DNA from: Chitinophaga arvensicola
GTDB lineage: Bacteria > Bacteroidota > Bacteroidia > Chitinophagales > Chitinophagaceae
Reading direction: 5' to 3'
NCBI RefSeq assembly: GCF_900110835.1
Contig: NZ_FOJG01000001.1
Location: 1,809,022 to 1,873,021, forward strand
DNA length: 64,000 bases
Below the pieces are notes generated by a model. The model saw only the letters and a program-made list of their open reading frames with translations, ran no database searches and had not been told where the DNA came from. The position numbers and the translations under genes are program-made. Shown here piece by piece: positions 61,446 to 64,000 of the stretch (position 1 is its first letter; each line of letters opens with the position of its first letter).

Positions 61446-61892
61446 TTACTCTGCTACTACTTCGAATTCCAGTTCGGTTTCGTTGCCTTTACCGAAATCG
61501 AGGCGAGCTTTGTATGTACCAAGTTCTTTTACATCATCCAGGATGTGGATGCGGCGACGGTCAATTTCATAACCTTTCTGTTCTTTAATTGCACGTGCAA
61601 TCTGAACACCAGTTACGCTACCGAAGATCTTACCGGAAGTACCGGTTTTAGCGCCAATTTTAACAGGAGAAGCTTTCAACACTTCTACTACCTTCGCAAT
61701 TTCAGCCAGCAGTTTCTCTTCTTTCACTTTCTGCACCTTCAGGCGTTCCTGCAGTTGCTTCATGTTAGAAGGGCTTGCTTCCACCGCAAATTTCTGAGGA
61801 ATCAGAAAATTCCTGGCGTAACCATTTTTTACGCTAACCAGTTCATTCTTCTGACCCAGGTTATCTACGTCTTGTATTAAGATAATTTGCAT
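61446..61892 (-). CDS. rplI: 50S ribosomal protein L9
   Basis: 148 residues, normal length. MQIILIQDVDNLGQKNELVSVKNGYARNFLIP is the conserved N-terminal RNA-binding domain, read in parts, followed by the long connecting helix and the C-terminal domain. Last gene of the rpsF-rpsR-rplI unit, 6 bases after rpsR. Confidence 0.98.
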   Translation of the reverse strand: MQIILIQDVDNLGQKNELVSVKNGYARNFLIPQKFAVEASPSNMKQLQERLKVQKVKEEKLLAEIAKVVEVLKASPVKIGAKTGTSGKIFGSVTGVQIARAIKEQKGYEIDRRRIHILDDVKELGTYKARLDFGKGNETELEFEVVAE

Positions 61893-61898
61893 AACTTC

Positions 61899-62171
61899 TT
61901 ACTTTAAAAGGTCAGTAACATAAGGCAATAAAGCCATTTGACGAGCTTTCTTAATAGCCTGGGCTACTTTACGCTGAAATTTCAGGGAGTTACCCGTAAT
62001 ACGACGTGGCAACATTTTGCCCTGATCGTTCAAAAATTTCTTCAAAAACTCCGCGTCTTTGTAATCTACGTACTTGATGCCCAACTTCTTGAAACGGCAG
62101 TATTTCTTCTGACGTTTCTCGGTTTTTACGGCCGTTAAGTACTTGATTTCTTGTTTCGGTTTAACTGCCAT
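61899..62171 (-). CDS. rpsR: 30S ribosomal protein S18
   Basis: 90 residues. KKYCRFKKLGIKYVDYKDAEFLKKFL and MLPRRITGNSLKFQRKVAQAIKKARQMALLPY hold the family pattern, shown in part. An in-frame extension to 62204 adds 11 unmatched residues inside rpsF, so the ATG at 62171 is used. A Cys is kept near the N-terminus, as in zinc-less forms with a single Cys. Second gene of the unit; rpsF ends 4 bases upstream. Confidence 0.97.
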   Translation of the reverse strand: MAVKPKQEIKYLTAVKTEKRQKKYCRFKKLGIKYVDYKDAEFLKKFLNDQGKMLPRRITGNSLKFQRKVAQAIKKARQMALLPYVTDLLK

Positions 62172-62175
62172 AGTT

Positions 62176-62526
62176 TTAAGCTTCAGTGGTTTTAGATTCA
62201 GCATTTACGCCATGTCTTTTGCGACCGTTGTAAGTAACAGCGTGCTTATCCAGCGCAGTAATCATGTGACGTAATACATTTTCATCGCGATTCAGCTGGA
62301 TTTTCAGCTTCTCATTGAGGTCGGATGGCGCATTGTACTCCAGAACAACATACATTCCTGTAGTTTTCTTCCGGATAGGATACGCCAGTGATCTTAATCC
62401 CCAGGGATTTTCGTGCGTGATTTCTCCGCCGTTATCTTTAATGATATCAGCGAATTTCTTTTGGGCGGCTTTGTAGTCGTCCTCAGAAAGCACAGGGGTA
62501 AAGATCACCATCAATTCGTAGTTCAT
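62176..62526 (-). CDS. rpsF: 30S ribosomal protein S6
   Basis: 116 residues. MNYELMVIFTPVLSEDDYK at the start, then GLRSLAYPIRKKTTGMYVVLEY and ENVLRHMITAL are hallmark pieces. First gene of the ribosomal operon, with a good promoter about 45 bases upstream. S6 pairs with S18 on the 30S platform. Confidence 0.98.
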   Translation of the reverse strand: MNYELMVIFTPVLSEDDYKAAQKKFADIIKDNGGEITHENPWGLRSLAYPIRKKTTGMYVVLEYNAPSDLNEKLKIQLNRDENVLRHMITALDKHAVTYNGRKRHGVNAESKTTEA

Positions 62527-62568
62527 AATTCCCTGTTTTAAATGGTTTAATAAAAAAAATTAGGACCG

Positions 62569-62599
62569 CAAAGATACAGAACTATTCCTGATTTCCACA
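62569..62599 (-). promoter_or_regulatory. rpsF: Promoter of rpsF-rpsR-rplI (Bacteroidota type)
   Basis: On the minus strand TGTG (62599-62596), a spacer of 19 bases, then TATCTTTG (62576-62569): exact -7 and three of four -33 bases. The transcript would start near 62562 and have a 36-base leader. Confidence 0.75.
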
Positions 62600-62710
62600 C
62601 TGTATGGGCGGATTTCCTGAAATATCTTGCGTTTTAAAGGAATTAATGTATAACCATCTGATTACCACATCTATAATTGTTGCCAACACTTCCTGGTAAG
62701 GCCTAAAAAA

Positions 62711-62732
62711 GCCGCCCCGGGTCAGGGGCGGC
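62711..62732 (-). terminator. Intrinsic terminator of the T9SS-exported gene
   Basis: GCCGCCCC (62711-62718) pairs with GGGGCGGC (62725-62732), a 6-base loop. On the minus strand it is followed by TTTTTT (62710-62705). Confidence 0.85.
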
Positions 62733-62762
62733 GTCTCGTTTGCATGGTTTTATCAAAAAAGA

Positions 62763-64000
62763 TCAGTGGTTAACGAGAATCTTACTCACCTGCACCTGAC
62801 TACCCGACTGTACCCTCAGGAAATATATACCCGACGGTAACTGATCAATATCTATTGTTCGGTAATTCCGGCCTTTCTGTAAAGTAGTTCTGCCCTGGTA
62901 GCGTATACGCCCCTGCACATCCATCAACTCCACATTCGCGTCCCCACTCCGTGGCCAGTCCAGCCAATACTGCAACTGACGGCCAAATATACACCATAAA
63001 AGCTTTAACCAAAGATCTTTATCCGTCACAAATACCATCTTAACCGGGCTGTACCTCACACTGCCATCTAGCCCCATTATTTTCAGCCGGTAGGCCGAAA
63101 ATCCCAGCCACGGTTTTTCATCGTAAGAGAGGTAATCCGCCGGCAACACAGCACTGCCCCGGGCAGACAAGGTGTCTACCGGTTCGTAAGACTGGAAGTT
63201 CCTGGAACGCTCCACCACAAAGCTCCGGCTGTTAATCTCATAAGGCATATGCCAGCTTACCTGTACCTTGCTGCCATCCGGTCTTGCATCAAAGCTTTCC
63301 AGCGGCAGCGGATTCGCCAGAATGTGCAGGTTATACCGGCTTAATACCGGGTAGTGATCTGTGGTAGTGCTGCCATAACTGTTTACCAGCTTTTCCACCT
63401 GTGTCTGTATCCGCGCAGATGCCGGTAAATAGGCCACCCCGATCTCATCTGAACCAATCACATTATCGATCACAGATGGATAGCTGATCGTGGAACGCTG
63501 GCCTGATAGACTCAATGGCAGCGTTAACGGCCGGTAATGTACGCTGTCATTCATGAAGTCGATATAAGAAGTCGTGGTATCCGGCAACAGTTCCGTGGTA
63601 ATGGTTTTGGACAGATCGTCATTAAAATCTCCCAACATAATAATATTACTGTACGGATACTGCTTGTCCAGCGTATCTTTCAGCTCTTTCAATCCATCTT
63701 TGCGCCGGTTCCAGGAAGCAATTTTTTCCGGCTTCGTACCGGTATTGGCTTTGGCGTGCAGCAACACAAACTGGATACGCGCGGAATCATTGCCCAGCTT
63801 CGCGGTTGCCTCCATTCCATAAGGGAAACGGCCGGATGACCAGTTATAATAAGCTGTGCTGCTACCTCCCTGTCTTAATATACCGTAAGACCGGATCTGC
63901 CTGATGACGGCTGTTTTATAGACAAATGCCAGTTTCTGTGCCGACACATAATCTACGTCGGTTACGCTATCTGCGTAGGAGCCAAAGTCTGAGAGCACAT
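62763..64000 (-). CDS. T9SS-exported endonuclease/exonuclease/phosphatase-fold protein, C-terminal part
   Basis: The 5' end lies beyond the window; the frame is open to its edge. About 410 visible residues. The first half has EEP-fold blocks: the LLHAKAN His, the metal-binding MLGDFNDD and the TTDHYPV Asp-His pair. A fibronectin-like segment follows (about 240-320: DGSKVQVSWHMPYEI...SFVVERSRN). The C-terminus is a type A T9SS sorting domain (VELMDVQGRIRY, LPSGIYFLRVQSG, SKILVNH). The protein is therefore exported across the outer membrane and probably degrades extracellular DNA or phosphoesters. Substrate unproven. Confidence 0.9.
   Translation of the reverse strand, partial: VLSDFGSYADSVTDVDYVSAQKLAFVYKTAVIRQIRSYGILRQGGSSTAYYNWSSGRFPYGMEATAKLGNDSARIQFVLLHAKANTGTKPEKIASWNRRKDGLKELKDTLDKQYPYSNIIMLGDFNDDLSKTITTELLPDTTTSYIDFMNDSVHYRPLTLPLSLSGQRSTISYPSVIDNVIGSDEIGVAYLPASARIQTQVEKLVNSYGSTTTDHYPVLSRYNLHILANPLPLESFDARPDGSKVQVSWHMPYEINSRSFVVERSRNFQSYEPVDTLSARGSAVLPADYLSYDEKPWLGFSAYRLKIMGLDGSVRYSPVKMVFVTDKDLWLKLLWCIFGRQLQYWLDWPRSGDANVELMDVQGRIRYQGRTTLQKGRNYRTIDIDQLPSGIYFLRVQSGSQVQVSKILVNH

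Noticed and set aside
62172..62204. Eleven-residue extension of S18
   Set aside because: It lies inside rpsF and has no match; the ATG at 62171 is the known start.

Overview
The window looks like a chromosomal segment from a Bacteroidota bacterium, most likely a Chitinophaga-like member of the Chitinophagaceae. The evidence is a SusC/SusD outer-membrane pair, a type IX secretion (T9SS) C-terminal sorting domain, a short NuoG, a methionyl-tRNA synthetase with a fused C-terminal tRNA-binding domain, several Bacteroidota-only protein families, few Shine-Dalgarno sites, and promoters of the Bacteroidota form TTTG-N19-TAnnTTTG. Base composition and codon use are even across nearly all of it. I see no rRNA, tRNA, insertion sequence, prophage, integrase or CRISPR array. 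Most of the window is core genome, with small accessory patches.

Layout. 1-2600: the end of a sensor histidine kinase, a divergent ThiF/MoeB-like protein and a convergent LD-carboxypeptidase. 2700-11800: metG, a fused beta-oxidation enzyme, an ABC exporter pair, surE, a small membrane protein and lpxB, with a 56-residue membrane microprotein convergent to lpxB. 11850-15900: a secreted beta-mannosidase (GH2) and alpha-L-fucosidase (GH29). 15980-22500: an orphan OmpR-type regulator, a RelA/SpoT enzyme, purA, a very acidic disordered protein with an AT-hook motif, and a pabB-like gene. 22470-29630: an SDR epimerase, a Tyr-rich secreted protein with a membrane partner, purQ, and two DsbD-related proteins. 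30187-34999: susC and susD. 35075-36883: hisS and a low-molecular-weight phosphatase on the minus strand. 37196-40149: a small membrane protein, a PstS-like lipoprotein and a TPR protein.

40312-53862 is a complete 14-gene nuo operon for respiratory complex I (A-B-C-D-E-x-F-G-H-I-J-K-L-M-N). It has an excellent promoter in front and a strong terminator behind. An extra two-helix membrane protein (x) is translationally coupled to nuoE, and NuoG lacks the molybdopterin-oxidoreductase domain. 54019-57806: an FtsX/MacB-type permease, then a GntP-family transporter with a D-threonine-aldolase-like PLP enzyme. 57865-64000 is all on the minus strand: secreted or lipoprotein hypotheticals, a rhomboid protease, a two-gene cassette of unknown function (a DUF6169-like protein and a 52-residue partner), the rpsF-rpsR-rplI operon, and the 3' part of a T9SS-exported nuclease/phosphatase.

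The best leads for something undescribed are the coupled two-gene cassette at 60663-61302, the extra membrane protein inside the nuo operon, a stem-loop that buries the pabB start codon, the ThiF-like protein that has lost its usual metal-binding residues, and degenerate seven-base tandem repeats placed directly before several genes. Several start codons were moved from the longest open frame to a downstream ATG because of promoters or family N-termini; each entry says so. All family assignments are from memory and motif reading; no search was run.
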